Made by a program: the position numbers and the translations under genes. This document shows positions 17,805-29,235 of a DNA stretch of 64,000 nt, piece after piece (within the stretch, counting starts at the first letter, position 1; each line of letters begins with the position of its first letter). The stretch lies in assembly GCF_022448905.1 (NCBI RefSeq), contig NZ_JAKVCW010000012.1, forward strand, positions 79,395-143,394. Reading direction: 5' to 3'. This DNA is from Shimia sp. GTDB lineage: Bacteria > Pseudomonadota > Alphaproteobacteria > Rhodobacterales > Rhodobacteraceae. The notes under the pieces are model-generated. The model had not been told where the DNA came from. It saw only the letters and a list, made by a program, of their open reading frames with translations, and did no database searches.

Positions 17805-18467
17805 ATGACCAGATTTCAGAACCTGAAGACCGTGGCCCTGTCCGTTTTGATCCTGTTGGGAGGGTTGGCGCATGGCCACCGCGCCCATGCGATGGGCACC
17901 GATACGCTGGTGGTGGCGGGCGGCTGCTTCTGGTGTGTGGAAAGTGACTTTGAAAGCGTACCTGGCGTGCGCGGCGTGGTCTCCGGCTACACCGGCGGAT
18001 CCACCAAGAACCCGAGCTACAAGGATGTGACCAAAGGCGGGTCCGGCCACTATGAGGCGGTGAAGATCACCTTTGATCCGGACACGGTGACACGGGAAAC
18101 ATTGCTGGATTTGTTCTTCCGCTCCGTCGATCCGACCGACGCGGGTGGGCAATTCTGTGACCGCGGCGACAGCTATCGCACGGCGATTTTTGTGGCAAAC
18201 AAGGTGGAACAGGGTCTGGCAGAGAGCGCCAAGGCCAAAGCTCAGGCGCAATTGGGTCAGACCATTGTGACGCCGATCCTGCGCGAGGGAAAATTCTACA
18301 AGGCTGAGGCCTATCATCAGGATTACTACAAAGGGTCCAAGATTGTGCTGACCCGCTTTGGTCCTAAGAAACAGAGTGAGGCGTATAAACGCTATCGCAA
18401 GGCCTGTGGTCGGGATGCGCGGGTGAAGGCGCTTTGGGGCTCTGACGCGCCGTTTGTAGGACACTGA
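17805..18467 (+). CDS. msrA: Peptide-methionine (S)-S-oxide reductase, exported form
   Basis: MsrA reduces methionine-S-sulfoxide in proteins. The active-site GGCFWC is present (first Cys nucleophilic), with SGYTGGSTKNPSYKDV and GHYEAVKITFDP after it. A signal peptide (MTRFQNLKTVALSVLILLGG to AHA) precedes the catalytic domain, so this copy should act in the periplasm. AAGGAG before the ATG at 17805 supports the start. A resolving Cys is seen in KACGRDAR near the C-terminus. The gene stands alone and converges on the kinase gene. Confidence 0.94.
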   Translation: MTRFQNLKTVALSVLILLGGLAHGHRAHAMGTDTLVVAGGCFWCVESDFESVPGVRGVVSGYTGGSTKNPSYKDVTKGGSGHYEAVKITFDPDTVTRETLLDLFFRSVDPTDAGGQFCDRGDSYRTAIFVANKVEQGLAESAKAKAQAQLGQTIVTPILREGKFYKAEAYHQDYYKGSKIVLTRFGPKKQSEAYKRYRKACGRDARVKALWGSDAPFVGH

Positions 18468-18472
18468 AGGAT

Positions 18473-18521
18473 GGGGGCGTTGCCCCCGTCGCCAAAGGCG
18501 ACTCCCCCAGGATATTTTTGG
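18473..18521. repeat. GC-rich double hairpin, REP-like intergenic repeat
   Basis: GGGGGC GTT GCCCCC is followed immediately by GTCGCC AAA GGCGAC and then TCCCCCAGGATATTTTTGG. The first stem is completed by a third C-run. This combination resembles a family of intergenic repeats common in rhodobacterial genomes (recollection). It lies between the convergent msrA and kinase genes, where it may also act as a terminator. Confidence 0.7.
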
Positions 18522-18543
18522 AATGAGAAAGACAAGGTCACGC

Positions 18544-19413
18544 TTAGAAGCGAGCCTCGTCGACTTCTTTGAGGTCCGGGATCACGTCGGCGGTGCCTTG
18601 GCGCGTGACCATCAAGGCGCCGGCGCGCATGGCGAGCGCGATACATTGCTCCATTGGCAGGCCTCGATCCCGCGCGGCCAGCACGTAGCCGGTGAAGGTG
18701 TCCCCTGCCCCGGTGGTGTCCACGGGGGTGACCGGCATGGCGGGGAAATCGCGCGCAGTACCGTTGTGAATCCAGCGGGCACCATTGGCGCCAAGGGTGA
18801 TGATCACATCGGTAACGCCCAGCGCTTCTGGTGTTTTGCCGGTGGCCTCTTCCAGCTGCGCGGCTTCGACCTCGTTGAGGATCAGGAAGTCGAGATAGGG
18901 CAACACAGCGGTGACGGCTGACGCATCAAACGGCGCGGCGGCATAGGCGATGTAGAGATCGAGGCTACGAGCCATTTTGGCTGTTCCCAGCTGACTTAGG
19001 GTCTCATTTTGCATCAGAAGCGTGTCGCCGGGGGAGGCCTCCGCCAGCGCGCTGGCGATGGTTTGATCGGGGATTTGGAAGTTGGCGCCATTGAGCAGCA
19101 CAATGCTGTTTTCACCGGCGTCATCCACATAGATCAGGGCTTGGCCCATGGGGGTGTCTGTCAGTGTGGCAATGTGGCGGGTGTCGACGCCAAACTCGGT
19201 CATGCGATCAATGGCCCATTTGCCGTCGCCGCCAACGGCACCGATATGGGCGGTATGTGCCCCGGCCCGCGCGGCGGCCACGCTCATGTTGGCGCCTTTG
19301 CCTCCTAACCCGCGAGTCATATCCGTGGCCGCCAACGTTTCGCCGGGGCCGGGGAGGTGCGGCACGTGATAGAAGTAATCCGCGTTGATGCTGCCGAGGT
19401 TGTAGATCGCCAT
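18544..19413 (-). CDS. rbsK: PfkB-family sugar kinase, ribokinase type
   Basis: The 289-residue protein has the two PfkB signatures. The N-terminal one is RGLGGKGANMSVAAARAG, and the C-terminal one is VDTTGAGDTFTGYVLAA, with the catalytic Asp in GAGD. The G-G-K-G-A-N pattern favours ribokinase over fructokinase or adenosine kinase. No transporter or ribose-binding gene is adjacent, so the natural sugar is uncertain. The ATG at 19413 is the plain first start. Confidence 0.82.
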   Translation of the reverse strand: MAIYNLGSINADYFYHVPHLPGPGETLAATDMTRGLGGKGANMSVAAARAGAHTAHIGAVGGDGKWAIDRMTEFGVDTRHIATLTDTPMGQALIYVDDAGENSIVLLNGANFQIPDQTIASALAEASPGDTLLMQNETLSQLGTAKMARSLDLYIAYAAAPFDASAVTAVLPYLDFLILNEVEAAQLEEATGKTPEALGVTDVIITLGANGARWIHNGTARDFPAMPVTPVDTTGAGDTFTGYVLAARDRGLPMEQCIALAMRAGALMVTRQGTADVIPDLKEVDEARF

Positions 19414-19562
19414 GGGGTCCGCTTTGTTTTGATTTTTGATCAGGTGATCAATTTTTTGATGCTTTGTCTATTACCAATCCAGTCCTACGCGCGTTTTGCG
19501 CTTTTCGATAGGGGATGGGGTTTGCTATCTGGGGGGAACCAAACCTTGGGGGGTTCTGAGCA

Positions 19563-22208
19563 GTGAAAGGCGGCAAGCCGGGCGTCACGCCGATGATGGC
19601 GCAATATCTGGAGATCAAAGCGCAGTATCCGGATGCGTTGTTGTTCTACCGAATGGGCGATTTCTACGAGATGTTTTTTGACGACGCGGTGGCGGCGGCA
19701 GAGGCGTTGGATATTGCCCTGACCAAACGCGGCAAACATGACGGCAACGACATTCCCATGTGTGGCGTGCCGCATCATGCGGCCGAGGGCTATTTCCTGA
19801 CGCTCATTCGCAAGGGCTTTCGCGTCGCGGTCTGCGAGCAACTGGAGAGCCCGGCAGAGGCAAAGAAGCGCGGCTATAAGGCGGTGGTGAAACGCGATGT
19901 GGTGCGGCTGGTGACGCCGGGCACATTGACCGAAGACAGCTTGCTGGATGCGCGGCGGCACAATTTTTTGGGCGCCTATGCCGTGGTACGCGATGAGGCG
20001 GCGCTGGCCTGGGCAGATATTTCCACCGGCGCGCTGCATGTGATGCCGTTGTCGCCGGTACGGTTGGGACCGGAATTGGCACGGCTGGCGCCAAGCGAGC
20101 TTTTGGTGGCGGAGGGCACTGAGGCGGATCTGGGGCCTGTGGTAGAAGACATGGGCGTGCCGTTGACATCTGTTTCTCGAGGCAGTTTTGACTCTGTTTC
20201 AGCGGAAAAGCGGGTGTCTGCGCTATTCAAAGCCTCCTCTCTGGAGGCCTTTGGGACCTTCACACGGCCGGAAGCCGGGGCGCTTGGGGCCATCGTGGAT
20301 TATCTGGAGCTGACCCAGAAAGGCAAACTGCCGCTGTTGCAGCCACCGGTGCGCGAGGCGACCCAGGGTGTGATGCAAATTGATGCAGCGACACGGCGAA
20401 ACTTGGAGCTGACGGCGAGCCTGTCTGGTGGTCGGGCTGGGTCGCTTTTGGCGACAATTGACCGGACGGTCACGGCCAGCGGGGCGCGGTTGTTGGAGCA
20501 GCGGTTGTCCTCGCCGTCTCTGCGGCTTTCGAGCATTCGCGGGCGGCTGGATTCTGTGTCTTACATGGCGGAGCATCGCAGTGAGGCGTCTGATTTGCGT
20601 GAGGCGTTGCGCAAGGTGCCGGATCTGGACCGGGCTTTGTCGCGGCTGTCGCTGGACCGTGGTGGGCCGCGGGATTTGGCGGCGGTGCGCAATGGGCTTG
20701 GACAGGCCGGGGAACTGGCGGCGCGCGGGTATGACGGAGAATTGCCGGAAGATTTGAGTACGGCGCGTGCGGCGCTGGAAGGGCATGAGGAACTGCTCGA
20801 CCTATTGGAAGATGCGCTGATCGCGGAGCCGCCGTTACTGGCGCGCGACGGGGGATTTATTGCGCCCGGGTTTGATCCAGAGCTGGATGAAAGCCGTGAG
20901 TTGCGCGACGAGGGCCGTGGCGTGATTGCGGGTATGCAGGCGCAGTATTCCGAACAGACCGGCATTGCGGCGTTGAAGATCAAGCACAACAATGTGCTGG
21001 GCTATTTCATCGAGACCACCGCGAAACATGCGGATGCGATGATGTCGTCGCCTTTGTCAGAGACCTTCATTCACCGCCAGACCACGGCCAATCAGGTGCG
21101 TTTCACCACCGTGGAACTGAGCGAGATGGAGACCAAGATTCTCAACGCCGGGAACCGGGCGTTGGAGATCGAAAAGCGGCTCTATGACAGCTTAAAAGGC
21201 GCGATTTTGGATCGGGCTGGGCAAGTGGCGGCGGCGTCCAAAGCGTTGGCGGAGTTTGACCTGGCAGCGGCACTGGCGGAACTGGCGGCCAATGACAACT
21301 GGACCCGTCCAGAGGTGAATGAGAGCCGTGATTTTGCCATTGAAGGCGGGCGGCATCCGGTGGTTGAAGCGGCGTTGCGCAAGTCTGGTGATCCGTTTGT
21401 GGCCAATGACTGTGACCTGTCCGGAGGCGATGCGGCGAGCATCTGGCTGCTGACCGGTCCGAACATGGCCGGTAAATCGACCTTTCTGCGGCAGAATGCT
21501 CTGATCGCGCTGTTGGCGCAGATGGGCAGCTTCGTGCCCGCCGACAGCGCGCGGATAGGGCTGGTGAGCCAGCTGTTCAGCCGTGTTGGCGCGAGTGATG
21601 ACCTCGCCCGAGGACGCTCGACCTTTATGGTGGAGATGGTGGAAACCGCCGCGATCCTCAATCAAGCCGACGACCGGGCGCTGGTGATTCTGGATGAAAT
21701 TGGTCGTGGGACAGCGACCTATGACGGGTTGTCGATTGCATGGGCAACGCTGGAACATCTGCATGATGTGAACAAGTCGCGGGCGCTGTTTGCCACGCAT
21801 TATCATGAAATGACGCAGTTGGCTGGGAAGATGGCCGGCGTGGACAATGCGACCGTGGCGGTGCGGGAGTGGGAAGGTGAAGTGATCTTCCTGCATGAGG
21901 TCACGCAGGGGGCGGCGGATCGCAGCTATGGCGTGCAAGTGGCGCAGCTGGCAGGCTTGCCTGCGGCGGTGGTGGATCGGGCGCGGGTGGTTCTGGATGC
22001 CCTGGAAAAAGGTGAGCGGGAAGGCAAGGCGCAGAAAGCGTTGATTGATGATCTGCCGCTGTTTGCTGTGGCGCCTCCACCCGTGGCAGCTGCGCCCAGT
22101 GGGCCGTCGCCGTTGCAGGAGAAACTGGCCGATGTGTCGCCAGATACGCTCAGCCCGCGGGAGGCGTTGAACCTGATTTATGAATTGAAGGACTTGGCGG
22201 AGAGCTGA
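19563..22208 (+). CDS. mutS: DNA mismatch repair protein MutS
   Basis: This is the mismatch recognition ATPase. The 881-residue protein has the mismatch-binding FYRMGDFYEMFFDDA near residue 30. It also carries the Walker A GPNMAGKSTFLRQN, Walker B LVILDEIGRGTATYDG and the signature RSTFMVEMVETA. The length is normal for MutS1. The GTG at 19563 (MKGGKPGVTPMM) is used because the ATG ten codons later has no ribosome-binding site either and would trim conserved N-terminal residues. It sits between the kinase gene and the rfb operon with no functional link to them. Confidence 0.95.
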   Translation: MKGGKPGVTPMMAQYLEIKAQYPDALLFYRMGDFYEMFFDDAVAAAEALDIALTKRGKHDGNDIPMCGVPHHAAEGYFLTLIRKGFRVAVCEQLESPAEAKKRGYKAVVKRDVVRLVTPGTLTEDSLLDARRHNFLGAYAVVRDEAALAWADISTGALHVMPLSPVRLGPELARLAPSELLVAEGTEADLGPVVEDMGVPLTSVSRGSFDSVSAEKRVSALFKASSLEAFGTFTRPEAGALGAIVDYLELTQKGKLPLLQPPVREATQGVMQIDAATRRNLELTASLSGGRAGSLLATIDRTVTASGARLLEQRLSSPSLRLSSIRGRLDSVSYMAEHRSEASDLREALRKVPDLDRALSRLSLDRGGPRDLAAVRNGLGQAGELAARGYDGELPEDLSTARAALEGHEELLDLLEDALIAEPPLLARDGGFIAPGFDPELDESRELRDEGRGVIAGMQAQYSEQTGIAALKIKHNNVLGYFIETTAKHADAMMSSPLSETFIHRQTTANQVRFTTVELSEMETKILNAGNRALEIEKRLYDSLKGAILDRAGQVAAASKALAEFDLAAALAELAANDNWTRPEVNESRDFAIEGGRHPVVEAALRKSGDPFVANDCDLSGGDAASIWLLTGPNMAGKSTFLRQNALIALLAQMGSFVPADSARIGLVSQLFSRVGASDDLARGRSTFMVEMVETAAILNQADDRALVILDEIGRGTATYDGLSIAWATLEHLHDVNKSRALFATHYHEMTQLAGKMAGVDNATVAVREWEGEVIFLHEVTQGAADRSYGVQVAQLAGLPAAVVDRARVVLDALEKGEREGKAQKALIDDLPLFAVAPPPVAAAPSGPSPLQEKLADVSPDTLSPREALNLIYELKDLAES

Positions 22209-22226
22209 GTTCAGACGAATTAGTGC

Positions 22227-23105
22227 CTATTTTTCCGCCAGAAGCGCGGCGAGATAGGCGCCATAGCCGGACTTTCCAAGCACCTCTGCGCGGGCGGCAA
22301 GCTCTGCGTCGCTGATCCAGCCTTTGCTCCAGGCGATCTCTTCGGGGCTGCCAACCTGTTGGCCCTGACGATCCGATAAGGTACGCACAAAATTGCCCGC
22401 ATCCAAAAGGCTGGCGTGGGTGCCGGTGTCAAGCCAGGCATAGCCGCGGCCCATGAGTTCGACCTGAAGCGCGCCTTCGGTCAGATAGGTTTCCAGCAAG
22501 GTGGTGATTTCCAGCTCACCCCGTTCCGAAGGCGTCACGGTGCGGGCGCGATCTGGCGCGGTGCCATCTAGGAAATAGAGGCCGGTGACCGCGTAAGGCG
22601 ACGGCGGTTTGGCGGGTTTCTCGATGATGTGGCGCGCCGCACCGGAGGCATCAAAATCGACCACGCCGTAGCGCTCCGGATCGGCCACGCGATAGCCAAA
22701 CACGGTACCGCCCGTGGGGCGCGCATCGGCAGCCGCAAGTTGTTCCGGCAGGCCGTGGCCGAAGAAGATGTTGTCACCCAGCACCATGGCGCTTGGCGCG
22801 CCGTTCAGGAAGTCTTCGGCCAAGAGGTAGGCCTGAGCCAGGCCGTCGGGGCTTGGCTGCTCGATGTAGGTGAGGCTGAGGCCCCACTGGCTGCCGTCGC
22901 CCAGCGTGCGTTGAAACTGGGCCTGATCCTGCGGCGTGGTGATGATGGCGATCTCGCGGATGCCAGCCAGCATCAGCACCGACAAAGGGTAGTAAATCAT
23001 CGGCTTGTCATAGATCGGCAGCAGCTGTTTGGAGATGCCGATGGTGATCGGATACAGCCGGGAGCCGGTGCCACCGGCCAGAATGATGCCTTTGCGCGTG
23101 GTCAT
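22227..23105 (-). CDS. rfbA: Glucose-1-phosphate thymidylyltransferase
   Basis: This enzyme forms dTDP-glucose, the first step to dTDP-L-rhamnose. The 292-residue protein shows GGTGSRLYPIT, the nucleotide-binding loop, and KQLLPIYDKPMIYYPLS, followed by VLGDNIFFGHGL with the metal-binding Asp. The ATG at 23105 overlaps the rfbD stop (ATGA) and it is last in the rfbC-rfbB-rfbD-rfbA operon. It is convergent with mutS, with 18 bases between stops. Confidence 0.95.
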   Translation of the reverse strand: MTTRKGIILAGGTGSRLYPITIGISKQLLPIYDKPMIYYPLSVLMLAGIREIAIITTPQDQAQFQRTLGDGSQWGLSLTYIEQPSPDGLAQAYLLAEDFLNGAPSAMVLGDNIFFGHGLPEQLAAADARPTGGTVFGYRVADPERYGVVDFDASGAARHIIEKPAKPPSPYAVTGLYFLDGTAPDRARTVTPSERGELEITTLLETYLTEGALQVELMGRGYAWLDTGTHASLLDAGNFVRTLSDRQGQQVGSPEEIAWSKGWISDAELAARAEVLGKSGYGAYLAALLAEK

Positions 23106-23965
23106 GAGGTGCCCTGCTCCAGTTGTGCAATCACGCGGGTCAGGCCCGCCTTCCAATCGGGAGGTGTAATGGCAAAATCCGACAGAAGCGTGGCGCAATC
23201 CAGTCGGGAATTGAGCGGGCGTTTTGCCGGGGTGGGGAAGTCTGTGCTGGGAATGTCGGTCACTGTGACCGGGCGGTTGGCGATGTGGAAGATCTCGCGG
23301 GCGAAGTCGGCCCAGGTGGTGGATGGCGCGCCGCTGTAGTGGTAAGTGCCGCCGGTTTTGCCGTCCATCAGGCCGCGCGCCATGGCGACCAATGTCGCGG
23401 CGATGTCGGCGGCGGGAGTCGGGCCGCCGTGCTGATCTGCCACGATGGTCAACGCGTCGCGGGTTTCACTGAGGCGCAACATAGTTTTCACGAAGTTGGC
23501 GCCATGGGCGGAGAACACCCAGCTGGTGCGCAGGATCACATGAGGTCCACCGGCGGCGCGCACATTGTCTTCACCCGCCAATTTGGTGCGTCCATAGGTG
23601 TTGATTGGCGCAGTGGGATCATCAGGCGCGCGGGCGCCCTGCCCCTCGCCATCAAACACGTAGTCGGTGGAGATATGCAGGAAAGGCAGACCACGCTCTG
23701 CGGCAGCTTTGGCCATCGCGCCCAGCGCATCGGCGTTGATGATTTGGGCTGTATCAGTCTCTGTTTCGGCCTGATCGACAGCAGTATAGGCGGCGGCGTT
23801 GATCACGGCGTCTGCATCGGTTTGCGCAATGCGAGCAGCACAGGCCGCCGGGTCCAGAAGATCCGCCTCTGTGCGGCTGAGCGCCTCGATTTGGAGATCT
23901 GCGCCCGCCAAGGCTTGCAGCTCGCGCGCAACTTGACCGGTTTTGCCAAACACAAGAATTTTCAT
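23102..23965 (-). CDS. rfbD: dTDP-4-dehydrorhamnose reductase
   Basis: This SDR reductase makes dTDP-L-rhamnose in the last step. The 287-residue protein starts MKILVFGKTGQVARELQ (NADPH loop), has ISTDYVFDGEG and the YxxxK pair in YGRTKLAGE, and ends with the usual substrate-binding lobe. The ATG at 23965 was chosen over an upstream GTG frame that overlaps rfbB. Third gene of the operon. Confidence 0.94.
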   Translation of the reverse strand: MKILVFGKTGQVARELQALAGADLQIEALSRTEADLLDPAACAARIAQTDADAVINAAAYTAVDQAETETDTAQIINADALGAMAKAAAERGLPFLHISTDYVFDGEGQGARAPDDPTAPINTYGRTKLAGEDNVRAAGGPHVILRTSWVFSAHGANFVKTMLRLSETRDALTIVADQHGGPTPAADIAATLVAMARGLMDGKTGGTYHYSGAPSTTWADFAREIFHIANRPVTVTDIPSTDFPTPAKRPLNSRLDCATLLSDFAITPPDWKAGLTRVIAQLEQGTS

Positions 23966-23990
23966 CGTTACTCTCCGCCGGATTGTGTGC

Positions 23991-25037
23991 TCAGGTCCCT
24001 TTGGACGTCCCCAAACGTGTCCCAACGCCTTCTCGCGCTTGCAAGGCTTGCCACCAATCGGGGTTGTCGAGATACCATTGCACGGTTTTCTCCAAGCCCT
24101 GCTGCAAGGTCACCGAGGGACGCCAACCCAGCTCTTCGCGCAGACGCGAGGGATCGATGGCATAGCGATAATCATGGCCGGGACGGTCCTGCACAAAGGT
24201 AATTTGGCTGGCATAGGGTCGATCTGCGGGGCGCAGGCGATCCAGAATGGCGCAGATGCTTTCCACCAGATCGATGTTGCGCGCCTCATTTTCGCCGCCG
24301 ATGTTGTAGGTGCGGCCGTTTTCGCTTTGCTCCAGAACAGTGATCAACGCGTCGGCGTGATCTTCGACATAAAGCCAATCCCGTACGTTCAGTCCCTGCC
24401 CGTAGACGGGGATGTCCTTGCCCGCGAGGGCATTCAGGATGACGACCGGGATCAGTTTTTCCGGGAAATGGAACGGCCCGTAATTGTTGGAGCAGTTGGT
24501 AATCACGAAAGGCAGTTGATAGGTCTCGCCCCAGGCGCGCACCAAATGGTCGCTGCTGGCTTTGGAGGCGGCGTAGGGCGAGTTGGGCGCATAGGGCGTC
24601 TCCTCGGTGAACTGGCCCTCGTCCTTCAGGGTGCCGTAAACCTCATCGGTGGAGATGTGATGGAAGCGGAACTGTGCTGGCTTGCCCTTCGCTTCCCAAT
24701 AGGTGCGCGCCGCTTCAAGCAAGGTGTAGGTGCCGGTCACATTCGTGTCGATGAAGGCGCCGGGGCCGTCAATCGAGCGGTCCACATGGCTTTCGGCAGC
24801 CAAATGCATGACGGCATCAGGTTGATGCCTGTTAAAGATTTTGGCCAAGGCTGTGCCGTCGCGAATGTCGGCATGCTCAAAGGCATAGTTCGGACTGTCA
24901 GCAACAGAGGCGACATTGTCGAGGCAGGCCGCATAGGTCAGTGCATCCAGATTGACCACTTGATGATCGCGGGCGATGGCGAGCCGCACGACGGCGGATC
25001 CAATGAAGCCTGCGCCGCCGGTTACAAGGATCCTCAT
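23991..25037 (-). CDS. rfbB: dTDP-glucose 4,6-dehydratase
   Basis: This NAD-dependent dehydratase converts dTDP-glucose to the 4-keto-6-deoxy sugar. The 348-residue protein has [15 protein letters not shown], the active-site STDEVYGTL and [14 protein letters not shown] (YxxxK). The ATG at 25037 overlaps the rfbC stop. Second gene of the rfb operon. Confidence 0.96.
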   Translation of the reverse strand: MRILVTGGAGFIGSAVVRLAIARDHQVVNLDALTYAACLDNVASVADSPNYAFEHADIRDGTALAKIFNRHQPDAVMHLAAESHVDRSIDGPGAFIDTNVTGTYTLLEAARTYWEAKGKPAQFRFHHISTDEVYGTLKDEGQFTEETPYAPNSPYAASKASSDHLVRAWGETYQLPFVITNCSNNYGPFHFPEKLIPVVILNALAGKDIPVYGQGLNVRDWLYVEDHADALITVLEQSENGRTYNIGGENEARNIDLVESICAILDRLRPADRPYASQITFVQDRPGHDYRYAIDPSRLREELGWRPSVTLQQGLEKTVQWYLDNPDWWQALQAREGVGTRLGTSKGT

Positions 25038-25603
25038 GCGGCACCTTCCCATGTGAAAACAGTCTCTAAATCAGCCAAATTTGGCGCGGCTGTGTCTTTG
25101 TCGCTGAGCGTGCGCTGTGCGGGATCTACCCCCCACTCAATGCCCAGCGCAGGATCATCATGTGCGATGGCGCGGTCACAATCGGGGGCATAGTAGTCGG
25201 TGCATTTGTAGATGATTTCTGTGTCCGGTTGCAGCGTCACAAACCCATGAGCAAATCCCACCGGCACCAAAAGTTGGCAACCGTTTTCGGCGGTGAGTTC
25301 GGCGCTGACCCAGTGGCCAAAGGTTGGCGACCCGGCGCGGATGTCCACCGCCACATCAAGAAGGGCGCCCTGTCCACAACGGACAAGTTTGGCCTGCGCA
25401 TGGGGCGGGGTTTGATAGTGCAAGCCGCGCACCGTGCCGACTTTGGAAGAGAGCGAATGGTTGTCCTGAACAAAGTCCAGATCAATGCCCGCGTCGGCCA
25501 TGCGGCGCTTGTTCCAGCTTTCGCTAAAAAAGCCACGACTGTCGCCAAACCGATCCGGGGTGAGCCGCAACACACCGTCTAATTTTGTGATTTCAACCTT
25601 CAT
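25034..25603 (-). CDS. rfbC: dTDP-4-dehydrorhamnose 3,5-epimerase
   Basis: This cupin-fold epimerase has 189 residues. The active-site region [17 protein letters not shown] carries the catalytic His, and the family ending is complete. The ATG at 25603 is preceded by a weak GAGGTC. It is the first gene of the operon. A 161-base gap separates it from the divergent glycosyltransferase, so a shared promoter region is likely there. Confidence 0.95.
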   Translation of the reverse strand: MKVEITKLDGVLRLTPDRFGDSRGFFSESWNKRRMADAGIDLDFVQDNHSLSSKVGTVRGLHYQTPPHAQAKLVRCGQGALLDVAVDIRAGSPTFGHWVSAELTAENGCQLLVPVGFAHGFVTLQPDTEIIYKCTDYYAPDCDRAIAHDDPALGIEWGVDPAQRTLSDKDTAAPNLADLETVFTWEGAA

Positions 25604-25764
25604 GACCCGCGACCTCAAGGACTTCTGCAAACAATAAGCGAGTGCTATCAATCCCTTGTCAGCTTGTCACGTGCGCAGCACCGCGGGATTTGACAGTCGG
25701 CAGTGAAATTGGGATGTGTTGCCCCATAAGAGACCAAGTTTTTTGAGCGCGGGAAGCCCCATCC

Positions 25765-26724
25765 ATGAAGCGACTGATTGCTGTTGTCGTCACCTACAAC
25801 CGCCTGGGAAAACTGCAAGAGACCGTGGCCCGCCTGTTGGACGTGCCAGTTGATGCGCTGGAAAAAGTGCTCGTGGTCAACAACGCCTCTACCGATGGCA
25901 CCGGAGACTGGCTTGCGGCGCAGCGTGATCCGCGGCTGATTGTGGAACATATGTCCGACAATCTTGGGGGCGCTGGCGGGTTTGAGCATGGCATGCGTTT
26001 GGTCACTAAAACCTACGATCCCGACTGGATTGTGATGATGGACGACGATGGGCGCCCGACAGCAGGCACTTTCGAGCGGTTTCAGGGTATGGACGTCAGC
26101 CAATGGGATGCCCTTGCAGCGGCGGTCTACTACCCGGATGGGGCGATATGTGACATGAACCGCCCGTCCCGGAACCCGTTTTGGCACGGCAAAGTGTTTC
26201 TGCGCACCTTGCTTGGGCGCGGCGGGCGTGACGGGTTTCACATCACGCCGGAGGATTACCAGGGCGCGCCCAAGCAGATTGATGTGTCCTCTTTTGTAGG
26301 GCTGTTTGTGTCACGTGAGGCAATCGCCCAAATTGGCTTCCCCGACGGGCGCTTGTTTGTCTATGGCGAAGACGGGCTTTATACGCTGACGCTCAGCAAA
26401 TCGGGTGGGCGCATTGGTTTTATGCCTGACCTGCGGTTTGAGCATGACTGCTCCACTTTTGGAGACGACGACCGCCGGTTTCGGCCGCTTTGGAAAGTCT
26501 ACTACTACCATCGCAATTTACTGATGCTGTATAGAGAGGCATCTGGCCTATTTTTTGTGCCGTTGCTGTTTGTTGTGTTTCCCAAGTGGCTTTTAAAAAC
26601 CCGACATCACAAAGGCGAGCGACGCGTGTTTCTTAGGTTGCTGCGCCACGCAATGTGGGACGGGCTTTTGAAGCGTACGTCAGTGGATCATGGATCAGTT
26701 TTGAAGTGGGAACAGGCAGAATAA
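25765..26724 (+). CDS. GT2 glycosyltransferase, GlfT1/rhamnosyltransferase-like
   Basis: This GT-A fold transferase has 319 residues: VVVTYNRLGKLQETV, VNNASTDGTG, NLGGAGGFEHGM and the metal-binding MMDDDGRP. The NLGGAGGF stretch is typical of the group that contains the mycobacterial first galactofuranosyltransferase GlfT1 and WbbL-type rhamnosyltransferases. Since the locus also makes UDP-Galf (glf) and dTDP-rhamnose, either donor is possible. It acts at the cytoplasmic face of the inner membrane. It is divergent from rfbC and convergent with the permease gene. Confidence 0.88.
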   Translation: MKRLIAVVVTYNRLGKLQETVARLLDVPVDALEKVLVVNNASTDGTGDWLAAQRDPRLIVEHMSDNLGGAGGFEHGMRLVTKTYDPDWIVMMDDDGRPTAGTFERFQGMDVSQWDALAAAVYYPDGAICDMNRPSRNPFWHGKVFLRTLLGRGGRDGFHITPEDYQGAPKQIDVSSFVGLFVSREAIAQIGFPDGRLFVYGEDGLYTLTLSKSGGRIGFMPDLRFEHDCSTFGDDDRRFRPLWKVYYYHRNLLMLYREASGLFFVPLLFVVFPKWLLKTRHHKGERRVFLRLLRHAMWDGLLKRTSVDHGSVLKWEQAE

Positions 26725-26736
26725 CCTGGCGAGCCC

Positions 26737-27561
26737 TCAATTGTTGAGGATATCCCGATGATAACGCACCAAAAGCACCACACCCAAGAAAAGCGTTATC
26801 AACCCGAATAGCCCAACGTAGACAACATCAACATTTTCGGCGCGATAGCTTGGATAAAAGCCGGACCGCATTTCTGCGATTGGATGGGCCAAAGGGTTGA
26901 GCCACATCAGCTTTTGAACATTCTTTGGGAAACCGTCGATCAGAAAAAAAATCCCAGACAAAATAAACAATGGCCGGGTGATGATACTCCATACCTGTGC
27001 CCAAACCGGAAACATGCCAAGGAACACACAATTCAATACGCCGATGCCCAGCCCAAGCAGGCAAGTCATCCACACAGCGGTAAACATGGCCGAAAAGTCC
27101 AAAATGACCCGTGTGTCAGACACAACAACGACGCCAACCAATAGACAAATCATAACGATCAATCCTGTCAGCGTGTTGAGAATGAACCGTGCGAGCACAG
27201 CGTCCACCCATGTCACCGCCGGGTACATCAATAAGGATCGCGAGAACCTAAAAGACTGCATAATATTGTTTGACAGAGACATATACAGCGTGAATGGCAG
27301 CATGCCTGTTGCGTAAAACAACAAAAAGCTGGTTCCTAGCGGCGGCGTGCGCATCACCAGAGAAAACCCAATTGTAAGTATCAGAATGCCACCCAAAGGC
27401 TCCAGAAACGCCCACAGATATCCGCCTGGGGAGCGGCCATAACGCGAGCCCATTTCGCGAAGCATCAATGCCATAATAGACCGTAACGTGGCAAATCTGG
27501 GCGCACGGGTGCTTCTTGGTCTCTGCGGTGGTGGAAGCGAAGAACTGCCAGTGGTGGACAT
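26737..27561 (-). CDS. Capsule/polysaccharide ABC exporter permease (KpsM/Wzm-like)
   Basis: This ABC-2 type permease has 274 residues from the ATG at 27561, with about six membrane helices. An N-terminal cytosolic part rich in Pro/Arg is followed by ALMLREMGSRYGRSPGGYLW, the family's amphipathic start before the first helix. It should form the channel with the ATPase at 29236-29907. It lies on the opposite strand to the ATPase and the KpsE-like gene, which is unusual for these genes that normally form one operon. The divergent gap to the KpsE-like gene is 85 bases. Confidence 0.88.
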   Translation of the reverse strand: MSTTGSSSLPPPQRPRSTRAPRFATLRSIMALMLREMGSRYGRSPGGYLWAFLEPLGGILILTIGFSLVMRTPPLGTSFLLFYATGMLPFTLYMSLSNNIMQSFRFSRSLLMYPAVTWVDAVLARFILNTLTGLIVMICLLVGVVVVSDTRVILDFSAMFTAVWMTCLLGLGIGVLNCVFLGMFPVWAQVWSIITRPLFILSGIFFLIDGFPKNVQKLMWLNPLAHPIAEMRSGFYPSYRAENVDVVYVGLFGLITLFLGVVLLVRYHRDILNN

Positions 27562-27646
27562 GAATAGGATTTCCAATGCTAGCGTTTCTGGAGAGAAGTA
27601 TGCTAAAAACGGACCAAATTTCAATTATGCTTTGTAAAGGCACATA

Positions 27647-29221
<1,575 letters not shown>

Positions 29222-29235
29222 GGCGAGACAGACAC

